Shown piece after piece: positions 17,604 to 28,691 of a stretch of DNA of 64,000 nt (the first letter of the stretch is position 1; every line of letters begins with the position of its first letter). The translations under genes and the position numbers were made by a program. Source of the DNA: Cryptomeria japonica (Eukaryota; Streptophyta; Pinopsida; Cupressales; Cupressaceae); NCBI RefSeq assembly GCF_030272615.1, contig NC_081409.1, positions 246,389,502 through 246,453,501 of the forward strand, read 5' to 3'. The notes under the pieces were generated by a model. That model was not told where the DNA came from, did no database searches, and was given only the letters and a program-made list of their open reading frames with translations.

Positions 17604-17805
17604 CTTATTTATAAATATTTATATATAAATATAAATAAATGTTCTATAATTTTATTTATAGGCATTACTTAAAATAGAAATACAAAGATAATGTAGACTA
17701 AATTTAACTTATTTAAAAATATTTCTATGTAAATATAAATAAATGTTCTATAATTATTTATAATCATTACTTAAAATAGAAGTGCAAAAGTAATGTGAAC
17801 TTATT
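17604..17805 (+). repeat. 104-bp direct duplication, two copies
   Basis: Copies start CTTATTTA at 17604 and 17708, and both contain AAATATAAATAAATGTTC and CATTACTTAAAATAGAA. They lie about 200-400 bp upstream of the B3 gene. Confidence 0.8.
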
Positions 17806-17973
17806 TTTTTTATGTAGTAGGAAAACATAAAGCTAAAACTTCTTAATACAACTCTCCTAAATTAGGAAGTTAATGCTTTATATAAAAACTAATATACTAA
17901 ATTAGTAAGTTTATACTATATTTAAATTAAAAAGAAAGCAATAAGATTATTTGCTTTTTTGAAAGAGCATCAC

Positions 17974-17979
17974 TATAAA
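17974..17979 (+). promoter_or_regulatory. possible TATA box of the B3 gene
   Basis: TATAAA lies 23-28 bp before the ATG at 18002. A start site 25-35 bp downstream would fall on or just after that ATG, so either this box is not used or translation starts at the next Met (18062). Another candidate, TATAAAAA, is at 17881. Weak evidence in such AT-rich DNA. Confidence 0.25.
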
Positions 17980-18001
17980 GAGACAATCCGTCTTACCGAT
18001 T

Positions 18002-18655
18002 ATGGACGTGAATTGCTTAGAGCTTAAAGATCTTCTTAGTACTGCAGATTTTTTTCGAATAATGGCAAACCAAATTCAATTAGGTATTTTTCAGTATCTA
18101 TTCTCGAAAAAATTGTGTAAAAGTGATACAGATAAGCTATGCAGGATCATAATTGGCAGAGGAAATGTGCACGCATATATTCTGCCCAGGTTTACAAGCG
18201 AACAGAGAGACGACATTCATAAGGGAACAGAACATGAGCTGCGATGTTTGGACATTGATTCAAATATGAAGGAGAGCTTTAAGTTTAAGTTCTTAAAAAG
18301 CAGCAAGTGTTATGAGTTGAAGAGTGGGTGGAGTAGATTTGTAGAGCGGAGACAACTGAAAGTAGGTGATGTCTTACATTTTTATACAAGAATTGATACC
18401 AATGAACTATGTATAAGAGTAGAACAAGACATCGACCTTGAACTGAGGCTTGGTTCTTCAAATGCAGTGTGTGGGAAAAAGATAAAAAAACCAGAGAAGC
18501 TGTATGGTGAAGGGTCACAGAAGTTAAGGAAGTTGAAACATGAACAGAGACCATTATCCTCAGAGTTGGATGGTGAAGAGTCAAAAAAGCGAAAGGAGAT
18601 CGACCTCGAACTGAGAATCTCCTCCTCAGAGGCATCATGCTCTAAAGAGTTTTAA
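18002..18655 (+). CDS. B3 DNA-binding domain protein with two LxLxL-type motifs
   Basis: An intact single-exon frame of 217 residues. Residues about 33-143 read as a plant B3 domain: KLCKSDTDKLCRIII, then HAYILPRF, and the characteristic LKSGWSRFVERRQLKVGDVL with HFY at 126-128. B3 proteins are nuclear transcription factors that bind DNA. Two similar short segments follow the domain: IDLELRLGSS at about 144-153 and IDLELRISSS at 200-209. Both resemble the EAR repression motif (LxLxL; the second ends in Ile), which recruits TOPLESS-type corepressors in known families; repression here is inference. KKRK at 195-198 could be a nuclear signal. The first Met gives the longest frame; the Met at residue 21 (18062) is an alternative. 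It is the only intact gene-like frame in the window outside mobile elements. It could be a retained fragment of a larger gene. Confidence 0.7.
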   Translation: MDVNCLELKDLLSTADFFRIMANQIQLGIFQYLFSKKLCKSDTDKLCRIIIGRGNVHAYILPRFTSEQRDDIHKGTEHELRCLDIDSNMKESFKFKFLKSSKCYELKSGWSRFVERRQLKVGDVLHFYTRIDTNELCIRVEQDIDLELRLGSSNAVCGKKIKKPEKLYGEGSQKLRKLKHEQRPLSSELDGEESKKRKEIDLELRISSSEASCSKEF

Positions 18656-21447
18656 AAGCTGAAGAACATGGACTCTCCTCCATGAAATGTAAATGATGTG
18701 TTCTAAGCAAGTAACAAAACTAAATTAGTCTGTAGAGCCAAATTTATATTTATTATTCTCTCAGTTGGTATCTTTTCAATGTATTTAGTACATTATTTGA
18801 TTTCCTTTTCCTGCTTTTTGGGCAGAAGGGACGGGGAATTGTCATGAATTGTGTCAATTCATTAATGATTTAATCATTCTTTGACAATTTTGTAAACATG
18901 AGGGCAGAAATATTTCAATGTATATGAAATGTTGAGCACACTTGTGCCACAAAATTTTCTTCAATATGATTGGTGTGCAACACGCTCACTTGCTTCAAAC
19001 ATGTTTGATCTGCCTGCCTTAGGAAATAATTGGTAATTTAATTGCAAATTGTGTATGAAAATCGAGATAACAAGTTGTGAAGAATAGAACAATCCTTGCG
19101 TAAGACTGAATAGTTTGGTTTCCCATAAAACAAGGATTTGATTAAGCAAAATTACAAGTTTACTATTCTACACCATCACTTGTTTTATGATTAGTTTTAG
19201 TTAACAAAGACTATTTTCCAGCTGCAATCTCTGCCAAAGGTCGCAAGTATTAGGCAAAATCTCTTAAAACCAAAACCCTGTGACATGGAAGAATGCAGTT
19301 TTTGAAATTATATTTGTAACTACAACTTGGACAACAATCCCCTGGACAATAGTTACCCTTCTTCAAAGTGCCTCCAGTCCTCCTCATCGATCCATATGCT
19401 CAACTTAATTTACAAGTTCTGCATCTCAATGTGGAGCCTTATAGAGAGGGCTAATGGGTTATATTGGTATTCAATTTTTCAGACTTTTTTATTTTTGATG
19501 TGTGTATTATGATATTATGCAGTTATTTTACAATGTGTATTGTTGGCATGCTAAAGCCCTATTTCCATCTTGGCTAGTAGCTTGATTTTAATGATCTTAT
19601 GAAATCATTTAGTCTTTCAATTTGTGAAACATAATAAAGATTTGACAGTAAATAAACTATCTAATCAAGGTAGTAAAATCCACTACTCTGATTTGCAAAC
19701 AAATCTGTGCAGGAAACCTCTTGTTAATTCAGTTTCCACTTTCCTAAACTTACTATCCTATTCTACACAGATGATGGAAAAACAGTGTTGTGCAGCAATT
19801 CATTTGAGATACACTATATACATGGCATGTTCTTTTAACTTCTATTAGTGAATGATTTATCAAATAAATTGAAAAGTTAAAATACCAAAGGTTATACATA
19901 ACATTTTACATACACAATAACTTTGAGACCAGACAGGATTGACAAGTAGGGCATAGTGATAGAACTCTTCCATTTATCTTGATTTGTTGCAATATCGAAC
20001 TGACAAACCTGGTTTTTTCCCTTAAGAGTTGAGAAATGAAGCAAAATGATGGGTTGTTCTTAAATTGTTGCAAACAAAAATGGTAGGAAAAAACAACGCA
20101 CTCTGCAATGATCGCCTGGATAAAAGCCTCTAAATGACAAAACTCAAGCTGCAATTCCACCCTATCATAAACATTGATACTTAACTACATACAACGCAAA
20201 TGACAAGAATAAAGTTAGAAAGATTTACTTTCCCAGACATAATCTTTCAAGAAAGGAGCACATACTCTTATCTACGTTTCAATACAATCATTACCAAATG
20301 CCAAAAAGTTGCAAAAAATAACATCAAAGTGTATAGTCTAGAACCAACTTAAACTTTTGTCCGAGGGATTGTTGGCCAATGTTAAGAGAGGGGTGCTTCT
20401 ATGATTTGTGAAGCTAGGCTAGCATTTGGGGCTGCTAATGACTTCTATTATTCCAAGGAAAGCTATTTATAGGTAGTTGGAATTTTTTTGGACATTTTGG
20501 TGGTCTCAGAGAATGAGACTGCAAAATGTCAAGATTGTCATTCCTCGGATAGAACAGTGCAGTAGAATATATATGATAAATTGCAACTATATCATAGAGA
20601 AGGGAAAAAGCATTTTGAAATTAACTGTAACAAACTATTAATGTTTCAATTCAAAGTCTCCTAGAATACCATAACAAAGTTAGAATGATACCCAATTTAA
20701 GATAGCAAAAACATTTACACTCTAAACTCAAAGCCTAAGCGATATTCAACAACGTTTTCTCTTACAAAGAGAAGTTTTTCAGACTTTCTAGACGAAAAAC
20801 TCTTAGTAACACTAGCCTTGTTGAGAAAAGCTGTGGAAAATCTACGTACTGTCTGTTTAGATCCAGCTGCAGTTTATTTTGACCAAATTTTCTCTAAGAT
20901 CTAGACATTCTCAAATGACTTACCATATCCCCTTCATCAACTCTACGCAAAGTTCTATTTTGGGTGTATTTTGAACCTACCGACTTCACAAAACTCTTAT
21001 CTACCAGTTGACATCATTCGACTTTTAAGATAATATTACATATCAATATCCATGCGCAAAATACATGGCAACATCATATCCTTAACATTATTATATTCAG
21101 TAGCTTCTTTCAACCTTAACTGTACTCTGTTTCTCTATGTTGACATGGTGCTGCAAGATTGTATGTAGTTTGCAGTTGTCAACTTTAATAATTAGTATTT
21201 TGGCATGTTGTGGGTGAGCAGTTTCCTCCTATTATGTCAGTATTCTTACAACAGTCTCATTCACCTCATATCTGTGGACATAAAAGTGAAAACTCTTCTT
21301 TTTACTTTAATCTTGAACAAGGGTTTTGACAGTGCTGTCCTAAAATGAACAGTTCAGTAACTTGTTTTTGCTTGCTATATTGTTTCTTTAAGGTAGAGAT
21401 GTACATCCATTACGACTGAAACACCATTTATCACCAATATCAGGTCA
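18656..21447. other. anonymous DNA downstream of the B3 gene
   Basis: About 2.8 kb with no recognised gene, domain or transposon. The small open frames (such as 19624-19848 and, antisense, 19906-20160) show no family signature. Composition is less AT-extreme than upstream, and the 3' UTR of the B3 gene would lie at its left end. Confidence 0.4.
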
Positions 21448-21652
21448 TTCAAATCAAGGATAGAAAGATTTATATGTTATAAATTCCAGTATACAAAATA
21501 CTGAATTCAAATCAAGGAGAGAGAGATTTATATGTTATAAATTCTAGTATACAAAATACTGGATTCAAATCAAGGATAGAGAGATTTATATACTGGATTC
21601 AAATTGAGGATAAAAGATTTATATGTTATAAATCCCAATATACAAAATACAT
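21448..21652 (+). repeat. 58-bp minisatellite, four copies
   Basis: Copies begin TTCAAATC/TTCAAATT at 21448, 21506, 21564 and 21598. The third is shortened to 34 bp by an internal deletion; the fourth is nearly full length. Shared words are AGAGATTTATATGTTATAAA and ATACAAAATAC. Confidence 0.9.
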
Positions 21653-21815
21653 GAAAATATGATCAATTTCCAGTAATGTTCCCAACGAGTATCTGCAACA
21701 TATACTCCAAGGATAAGAGCGCTCCAAATTTTACCCACCCAATTAGTTACACCCCTTGAAGGAGTCACAGTACGCTTAGACATCTTACCTGTTATCTAAA
21801 TCACTAGATTGCAGG

Positions 21816-22197
21816 CCATTCCATAGGAAAACATTCTTTCAAACATTTTATACACTGTCACAAAAATACCATGAATATGTCAATCAGAGTTTTATAAAAG
21901 AATTTATGTTATTACAAACACTATGTAGTAAAACATATGTTTTTCCATTCCATAGAAGCCATTCTTTCAAACACTTTATACACTGTAACAAAACACCATG
22001 AATTTGTCAATCAGATTTTTACAGAAGAATTCATGTTATTACAAGCATTAAGGAATTGAATATATGCTTTGCCATTCCATAAGAAGTCATTCTTTCAAAT
22101 ACTTTATACACTGACAAAATACAGTGAATCTGTCAATCAGAGTTTTACAAAAGAATTCATATTATTACAAACACTATTGAATTGAATATATGCTTTA
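21816..22197 (+). repeat. about 128-bp tandem repeat, three copies
   Basis: Copies begin CCATTCCATA at 21816, 21945 and 22072 (periods 129 and 127). All contain CATTCTTTCAAA, TATACACTG and GTCAATCAGA. They are moderately diverged, so the duplication is not recent. Confidence 0.9.
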
Positions 22198-22480
22198 GGT
22201 TGTTTTTGCTTGTTTCTAATTAGTGACTACCGACTAACTTTAACTATCCTGTTAATAGATTGTTTCCTTCGTAATCTTAGATTACAGTACTCTGTTTCAT
22301 ATGATTGGATAAAAGAGGGTTTCGTTAGTACTCACACTCCAAATGAATTGACAAACCAAACCAAATTACCATGAGCATAACTTTGAAAAGGCAGAACGCA
22401 TATTTAGAGTAAAATTGTGTGATTAGTTAACAAAATTTTTTATTTTCACATCATCTCCGTACTATCATTACCAATATCAA

Positions 22481-22690
22481 GCTTTTATCGAGATGTACGC
22501 AAACTGTAGCAGCACTGAAAAAGCACATGAAATGCGAATTGTTCGACAAAATGCCTCAAAGAAATATGCTCTCATATATTGCAATGATTTTAGGATACAC
22601 ACAAATTGAATTTGTTGATAAAGGCTTAGTAACATTCAAGCAAACACAATTGGCACATATAAAGAGAAAATTCCACAACCTTTGCTAGGA
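22481..22690 (+). pseudogene. pentatricopeptide-repeat (PPR) gene fragment
   Basis: Translation from 22481 gives FIEMYANCSSTEKAHE; then, after a small insertion (about 7 bp, 532-538) that changes frame, translation from 22536 gives ELFDKMPQRNMLSYIAMILG followed by YTQIEFVDKGLVTFKQTQL. This matches the consensus of plant PLS-class PPR proteins (DMYAKCGS, LFDKMP, VSW..MI.GY). PPR proteins bind organellar RNA. Only about one and a half repeats survive, with a frameshift and stops after it, so this is a relic, perhaps of a retroposed or duplicated copy. Confidence 0.75.
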
Positions 22691-22697
22691 TATAGAG

Positions 22698-23534
22698 TAG
22701 CCTCACTCCGTGCATTATTTTTTTTGAAATATAGACAATGCATGTGAATTTCTTGCTATAATCCTCAAATAAATGTTGTATTATGGACTGAAATAATTAC
22801 GGATTTGCACAAAATGAATTGTATAGAATGCTTTTGAAACTTTCATAAAAATAAAATCGGTAGGTGCAAAGCCAAATTCCAAAAGCTTTGCCAACATCCT
22901 TGCTCCCTGTTCCAATATGGCAGCGTCGGAACAGGGTATAGAGACATTCGTCGAAGCATAATGAGTAGAGAAATTTAATTCGAGGTTGTATTTGCAACTG
23001 CACTGGTACACATACACATGTATACCAGTGCCTAAATGTGGCCTACATAGTGATTTGAATATATGTGAATTATGAGTAGAGTATATGTGAGGTTTTGGTT
23101 TATTCAATTTATATCATTAAGTGCCTTGAGGTGAGACAATCTTCTAGATCTTTTTTATATCTTAATGAACATAAAAAAAAATTAGTCCCATCATATCTTA
23201 AGGGTGCTTTGTTCTATTGCTTATTGTCAAATATTCCATGATACACCGCGATTTTAATTTATCATTATGACTAGTGGCTAGACCCTGTAATACGATTGCT
23301 ACTAGCCTAGAATTCTTTTATAGAACTATATATATAGTTTTGTGCCAATATCAATAACATGCAAAAATTTGGTCTATATTTATGCTTTTGAATTATACAA
23401 TTTTAGTCACCTAAAACCTCTTCACCTCACTTTTTTGAATCTAAATCTACAAAGCAAGCAATATTAATAAAAGCCTTCAAGGATTTTGGTAGCACAAGAT
23501 CCTCTCCTTTGGTCAAACCATGAATATTCAATTT
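22698..23534. other. anonymous DNA before LINE-2
   Basis: No gene is recognised. The overlapping minus-strand frames at 22781-23107 show no domain. The right end is the LINE-2 target site. Confidence 0.4.
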
Positions 23535-23551
23535 AATTTGAAACAAGACTT
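23535..23551. other. LINE-2 target-site duplication, 3' copy
   Basis: AATTTGAAACAAGACTT here is repeated exactly at 29936-29952, bracketing the LINE. 17 bp is a usual size for L1-type target-primed insertion. Confidence 0.92.
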
Positions 23552-23833
23552 CCTTTTTTTAAGCAAGTTCTGCCTAGGGGGCAGTACCCATTATATTTCC
23601 ACCATAAAAACATACAAAGGGTGAAGGAGATGCTCTCCTTAAACTAAATCCCAAAGGGATCAATTATATAGATACTTAATCCTATTACCCAATACCACCA
23701 ACCTATCCCCTAATCCTTCGGGAAAGAGATTCACATTATCGTAGAGGAGTGCTTCAAACCTTTCCATGCTATTCTCCTTTACAATGCCTGCCTTGAAGAT
23801 GGACCAAGCCTTCTGCATCTTCTTCTTTTTCCC

Positions 23834-24397
23834 TTATGCCTGCAAGTAAAAATGCCCCAGCATGCATCCATCTACTGGAATGGAAACTATCCCGTCCAAG
23901 GCTCTCATTACCTCGAGATAGATCCCTTCCTCCACCGTCCTATGCAGAATACCGTTAGCTGATATAGGGTGGCCCAACACTTGGATGATCGGCTGGAACA
24001 GGTCTTCCATCAGTCGGTCGTCATGAATATGACCCCCTGCCCAGTAGTCGGGTCCCAAAATATCGACAACCGTGTCTTTCTCCCACTCATTAGCCTTTTT
24101 AAACAGTCGCTCCACCTGCTCCTCAAGCGTTTCCTCCAGTCCAGAGATCTTGCTACATTTGCAAACAATACCTAAATGATCCACCATTCTCCCTAATGCA
24201 GGTAAAAAGACCAAGATTGGGTCAATAAATAATACTCTCCACTGGTCTACCGTCAACACCACCCCATCCAAGGAAGCTTGAAATGATCCGACTATCAGAC
24301 AACATGATTCCTTACGTACTGGCAAGGAAAAAATCTTGCCAAAGCCTCTCCCGGTCTTCCTTTCAATCCACTGGATTCCCTCTATAGATCCCATCAC
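23834..24397 (-). CDS. LINE-2 extra open frame after RNase H, unknown
   Basis: I do not recognise this protein. The frame is open for 187 residues after an upstream TGA; the first codon is GTG followed by ATG, so it may be a frameshifted continuation of ORF2 rather than a separate ORF. Composition is protein-like: two CC or CxC cysteine groups, an amphipathic acidic stretch ETLEEQVERLFKKANEWEKD, and a histidine cluster (GGHIHDD). It lies inside the TSD-bounded element, about 40 bp after the end of the RNase H frame. LINE-1 stops right after RNase H and lacks it. It stays open while most other LINE-2 segments of this size are broken. It could be an element-specific C-terminal domain or a captured host exon. 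Confidence 0.45.
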   Translation of the reverse strand: MMGSIEGIQWIERKTGRGFGKIFSLPVRKESCCLIVGSFQASLDGVVLTVDQWRVLFIDPILVFLPALGRMVDHLGIVCKCSKISGLEETLEEQVERLFKKANEWEKDTVVDILGPDYWAGGHIHDDRLMEDLFQPIIQVLGHPISANGILHRTVEEGIYLEVMRALDGIVSIPVDGCMLGHFYLQA

Positions 24398-24437
24398 CCT
24401 CTGTCAACACCATCGAAAACAACCTACCTATCCAATT

Positions 24438-27400
24438 CTAGTCCTCATGATAGATTCCCTGTCCCTGGAAATGATTTTCTGAAGTAAAAATCGGCATGGT
24501 CTCCTGAAGTACTATCGACGTGGACTCAGCCCTGCCAAATTCTCTGACCGAGCCTTCCTCAATCCACATATTCACTAGTTGATCAGCGTCTTTGTTTCCC
24601 TCTCGAAATGTGTGTTGGATCTGATGTTCGCCAAGGAGATTCAAAAGGGAATTTATCCTTGGGATCTAGGTTGCCAACTGCCAATTTTGAAAACCAGACT
24701 TGGACAAACCATTGAGGATGATCTGAGAATCTCCTTCGATAATGAGTTTGTCTATCCCGCTATTTACACACCACTGAAGCCCAGCCTCCAACACGACAAT
24801 CTCTGCCACGTTGTTGGTCGCTATGCCAATCGGACCTGCAATGGCATGTACCACCTCCCCATCCTCATTTCTAATGATAGCTCCCACACCACTCTGACCT
24901 AGGTTTCCCCTACTTGCTCCATCGAAATTCAATTTCTTCCACCCTATCGATGGGGCCTGCCACGTGACGTTTTTTTCTGAGAGTTTTTCTATCATTTAAT
25001 CTGTGATCACTAATCTGCTTGAAGGACCAAGATTTCTCCATATTAGAATCCCACTTCGCTAAAAATTTGAAATTGACCCCTTGAATTCTGCCATTGATTA
25101 CTTCCTCTATCGCCCTCTTAATCTTAACCAAAAGGGCATGGACCTCCAAAGCTTCTTCTTTGAAAATCCTCCTATTACGTTCCTTCCAGATATGCCATAC
25201 TAGCATTGACGGGCTGACAATCCAAAGAATACCCCATTTAGAGAATCTACCTTTGGTCGACCAAGCTAACAGGAAATCCTTTAAGGTTGAATTTTTAGCA
25301 GTGGGGAAGTGCAACAAGTCTAGAAGCCAATCCTAGCATTGACTGGCAAAAAGACACCAGTAAAGGAGATGATATGTCATTTCCTCCTCCTGTTTACACA
25401 AGATGCACCAATTTGGCCCCGAGATCCCGATCAATTTCAATCTATTGCCGGTTAGAATTCTACCATAGATAGCAATCCATAAAAATGCTCCCACTTTTGG
25501 AAGAGGCCACTTACCCCAGCACAAGGTTGAAGCCATTTACCATTCTTCTCCCTCTTCCTTTGAAGCTCATAACCAAGATTCACTCTATAGTCCCTTGATT
25601 TGGATGTGCTCCATAGTAGGCTATCTTCTTCCTCTGAGGGGAACACCTTTTTAGACAGGAGAACATCTGAGAGCCGCTTGTGGTTTGCTTGATGCCATTC
25701 CCCCATGCTCTTCCATTTCGACGGGTTGGGAGAAGTTTGGAAATATAATCAGCCACCCACGGCCCAACAGATGCTTCCACTTGGTGGACCCAATCTTTAT
25801 CCTCAAAACTGTCTACTATTGGCTCATCCCCATTCCAGGAATTGTGTCAAAATATCACTCTTTTACCATTGCCAATCTTCCAGGCAAGGTGTTCCGTGAG
25901 AAACTTACAACTTTCCCAAATGAATTTCCAGAATGGAGAGCCTCTTGTTGAATTGGACATTGTCAAGATTCTGTTGGGAGAATTGGAGTCAAGGTATTTT
26001 GCTACCAGAATTCTGCACCACAGTTTCTAAGGATATTTCAACATCTTCCAAGCTAGCTTAGCTCCTAAAGCCAGATTTTGTAAATTCATCTTTCTAAGTC
26101 CTACCCCTCCTTCATCCTTGATCATACAGGTCGTGTCCCAATTAATCAATGGGATCCTTCTGGTTTCCTTTGATCCATCCCACAAAAATTTCTCAAGCAA
26201 ACCGTCCAGAGCCAAGGAAGCTCTATTGCTTAACCTATAGCAAGACATGTAATAGGTGGGGATGGTGGATAAGACTGCCTTGATCATTTGGATTCTCCTG
26301 ATTTACGACAACCACTTATTTTTCCAGGACGCTGCTTTGTGTTGACATCTTCTAATCACCTCCTCCCACATTTTGTTGTCGACTCTTCCAGCAAAGAGTG
26401 GGACACCAAGATAGGTAATCAGAAATTCTCCCATCGCAAACCCTAAAATTTCTACAATTTTAGACATGTGCCTTCTATTGGTATTTAGGAAGAAAACCAA
26501 AGATTTGTTCTTGTTCATGCTTTGGCCGAAACTTAGCTCGTAGGAATCGAGCACCCTTCTGATGGGTTTTGCCTCCCTTTTCGAAGCCTCCCCGAAAAGG
26601 ATTGTGTCATCTGCAAATTGGGAGTGAGAGATATGCTCCAAATCTTCATGAATGGAGATCCCTCTCCAGAGGCCCAGACTGACTTGCTTTTTAATGTTTC
26701 TGCCCAATACTTCTGCCATAAGAACAAATAAAAAGGGGGACATGGGATCACCTTGTCTCAATCCGTTAGTAGCCTGGAAAAATCCACATACCGAACCATT
26801 CACAAGAATAGATAAATTGATTGTAGACATGCAGTACTTAATGCGTTGCACCCAATTTTTATCAAAGCCGAACCGTAGAAGAACATCCAACAGAAAGGAC
26901 CACCTAACCCTAACATATGCCTTGCTGATATCTAATCTAATAATCATACCTGGGCTTTTGGCTGATTGCATAGAATGGATGTTCTCCTCCGCTGTCAGAA
27001 TGCTATCCACGATTTCCCTACCTGGTACGAACCCATGTTGTTCAGTAGAGATGATCTTATTAAGCAGAGGTTTCAATTTGTTAACCAAAGCCTTCGACAC
27101 TATCTTGTACAAAGAATTGCACAAAGATATCGGGCGGAAGTCCATCATGGTCGAACAATCTTGCTTTTTGGGTATCAAGACTATGACTGTGTTGTTCAAT
27201 TCTCTAACGAACTTACTCTTTCTCCTGAATTCTTTCGCCACCTTGAAAATATCTTCTACCATGAATCCCCAACATTTTTGGAAGAATTTCATAGTAATAC
27301 CGTCGGGCCCATGGGCTTTGAATGGGGGATTATCAAATGTAGCCTTCTTGATTTCCTAAAATGAGAAGGGTCGCATTAACTGTGCATTATCTTCTTCTGA

Positions 27401-28691
27401 AACTAATCTGGGGATGATGTCTAACATGGGGAAAGGAAGCTAGTCCACAAGACAATCCCCTATGAGAGCTTTGAAATGATTAACCGATATGTCTTCTATG
27501 ACCTCCGCCTTATCCTGCCAGGCTCCGACACCATCCTGGATACGGACAATCCAATTATTAGCTCTTTTGGCCTTGACAGAGGCATGAAAAATTTTTGTGT
27601 TCAAATCTCCTTCATTGATCCAACGCTCCCTTGCTTTGTCCCGCCAGAAAATTTCCTCTCTGAGCAAAAGTTCCGACAGTTCACTTTTTAGTTGATTTTC
27701 TCTAACAAACTCATCATTGGAATACCTACTGAGATGATAATTTTGTTCAGATTGTCTAACTCAGATTCCACTCTAATCTTCTTTGCAAAAATATTCTTAA
27801 ATGAAAGCTTGTTCCACTCTCTAATTCTCTGCTTAACCATCTTGAGCCTTTTAACAAAGCAGAAGCTTGGGGTACCTGAAAAAATATCACTTTCTATCCA
27901 CCATGCTTCCACCTTTGGCAGGAAATCCTTATGTCTCCACCACATACTTTGGAACCTAAAACTCCCTTTGTAATTCTTATTGGCTTCCTGGGATCTTAAT
28001 TGGACTGGGAATAGTTTGATAATGATAATGGGAGAATACAGGAGTCCAAGTTGAAAGTAAAATCCATCCAATAGGGCCCTACAAGAAATCTATCCAATCT
28101 TTCTGACATTCTTGCAAAATTGGCTCTTCTATTGGTCCAAGTGTACTTACCGTTCTTTGGAATAACATCAAAAAGGTTATTTGTGGTCATCAATTCCCTA
28201 AAATCTTCCATCACCTTATTGGACATTAGAAAATCCCCTTTCTTCTCTTCTAGAGCAAGCAATGTATTAAAGTCCCCTGCTACAATGACTCTATCTTTGA
28301 CAGTGGAGGCAATCTTGTCAGAAATGTCCTTCCACACCTTTGCTTTCTCTTCAGTCTTTGTCAGGCCATAGACATTGACTAAGGGAAAAACCACATTTTC
28401 CATCAGACTATGAACCACTCCAAACGTCCAATGTTCAAATTTCTCCAACTCCATCACCTTTATCTTCTGCGGGTTCCAGAGGATTCCCAGTCCCCCGGCA
28501 GTGCCTCTGGCTTCTTGAAAAAAACCTTCCCAATAATTGCAAGAATGGAGAAAACTAAGGGCTTTATCCAAACATAATTTTGTTTCTTGAAGTAAAATAA
28601 TATCACTATCTGCTCTTCGCAACGCTTGTTTAACCAAGCGTTTCTTGTCAGGGGTTGAAAGGCCCCTAACATTTCAAGTGGTGATCTTCAT
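24438..28691 (-). pseudogene. LINE-2 ORF2: endonuclease-RT-RNase H polyprotein
   Basis: ATG at 28691 begins MKITT, then a stop replaces the tryptophan before NVRGLS. The endonuclease is readable at 28637-27996 with LLQETK, GGLGILWNP, VAGDFNTL and SERLDRFL. A linker follows at 28071-27440. RT lies at 27292-26027 with LIPKK, DFRPISLCN, LDISKAYVRV (motif A Asp kept; the later Asp of AYDRV is Val), GLRQGDPMSPFLF and QFADDTILFG (FADD at 26606-26617). The zinc-binding region (CILC ... YHLLYWC) is at 25536-25333. RNase H is at 24995-24438 (NFDGASRGN, IEGDSQ, REGNKDADQLVN). Several frameshifts and stops separate these pieces, so it is not functional. Confidence 0.88.

Larger units (their letters stand above)
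16520..18001. other. very AT-rich intergenic DNA
   Basis: No gene. It starts with a short (TA)n and is mostly A and T throughout. It contains a 104-bp duplication (17604-17805) and ends in the region upstream of the B3 gene. Confidence 0.6.

Noticed and set aside
18285-18638. 117-residue frame antisense to the B3 gene
   Set aside because: It is a shadow of the B3 coding strand, which has a clear domain.
22781-23107. Overlapping 108- and 68-residue minus-strand frames
   Set aside because: Two frames overlap on one strand with no domain, repeat or codon signal; probably chance.
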